A program made the translations under genes and the position numbers. Positions 63,804 to 64,000 of a stretch of DNA of 64,000 bases are shown one piece after another. The DNA comes from Pseudoalteromonas prydzensis (GTDB lineage: Bacteria; Pseudomonadota; Gammaproteobacteria; Enterobacterales; Alteromonadaceae), in NCBI RefSeq assembly GCF_001661495.1, contig NZ_BDDT01000008.1, positions 91,366 through 155,365 on the forward strand. The letters run 5' to 3'. The notes beneath the pieces were generated by a model that was not told the origin of the DNA, ran no database searches, and worked only from the letters and a program-made list of their open reading frames with translations. The stretch's first letter is position 1. Each line of letters opens with the position of its first letter.

Positions 63804-64000
63804 CTAAAACGTTTTTGTCCAATATCCACATGGCCCAGCTTCATAAATAAAATGAAGCGTGGCTTTAGGAAATTGTGATTGAATTTTTTTAGCCAGTTTA
63901 ATCAGCGCGGATTTTGAAGTATCAATACGGCCATAAGAAATCGGCGTTTCACCCCGATTATCTTTTAAAAGTGCGACTTGAGTGAAGGATTTATGGGTAT
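63804..64000 (-). mobile_element. Fragment of an IS110-family transposase
   Basis: The minus strand from the window edge to 63804 reads THKSFTQVALLKDNRGETPI, then YGRIDTSKSALIKLAKKI and LHFIYEAGPCGYW, then TKTF and a stop. The EAGPCGYW segment is the conserved N-terminal (DEDD domain) region of IS110-type transposases, which normally continue for ~250 more residues. The frame is cut immediately after GYW, so the element is broken here. The start lies outside the window. Confidence 0.75.

Overview
The window is chromosomal DNA of a marine gammaproteobacterium, most probably Pseudoalteromonas or a close relative in the Alteromonadales. The evidence is the AT-rich base composition, the proteins themselves, and a gene order shared with Vibrionales and Alteromonadales: pilO-pilP-pilQ-aroK-aroB-damX-dam-rpe-gph-trpS, uvrA / yajR-like - ssb - csrD, and mreBCD-maf-rng-yhdP-nit-tldD.

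Region 1 (1-10.3 kb) ends the type IV pilus assembly operon (pilO fragment, pilP, pilQ). It continues with shikimate genes, the SPOR protein DamX, Dam methylase, rpe, gph and trpS, and closes with a clear terminator. Region 2 (10.3-24.5 kb) has a CadC-type membrane regulator beside a perfect 24-bp palindrome, then uvrA, a YajR-type exporter, ssb and a catalytically degenerate CsrD/MshH. Where relatives carry the MSHA pilus genes, between csrD and mreB, this genome has only a PLP enzyme and a PEGA/SUMF-domain protein. Region 3 (24.6-35.1 kb) is the cell-shape and rng operon, running mreB to tldD with overlapping or abutting genes.

Region 4 (35.2-50.0 kb) is accessory. It holds a glycosyltransferase and a TonB-dependent receptor / response regulator / kinase block, followed by a decayed piece of a diverged tldD. 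After these come small lipoproteins, an MscS channel, an operon of two spondin-domain proteins with a second two-component system, a glutaredoxin-MauE fusion, and a GST/VOC pair divergent from a LysR regulator.

Region 5 (50.1-54.4 kb) looks like a short array of integron gene cassettes with no integrase in view. Same-strand, AT-rich orphan genes are separated by attC-like hairpins, and two of them encode PD-(D/E)XK nuclease-like proteins, one membrane anchored. The array ends abruptly at a GTTAGAC core inside a truncated araC gene.

Region 6 (54.4-64.0 kb) is a divalent-metal resistance island: a CadR-like MerR regulator, a CDF transporter, a Cys-rich exported protein, CzcC-CzcB-CzcA-like efflux genes and an isoprenylcysteine methyltransferase-family membrane protein. 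Near-identical MerR-type promoters with 19-bp spacers lie before the CDF gene and the methyltransferase gene, so one regulator probably governs both. The island ends in mobile-element debris: iterated repeats resembling an IS21-type end, an orphan gene and an IS110-family transposase fragment. No tRNA, rRNA or CRISPR array was seen.
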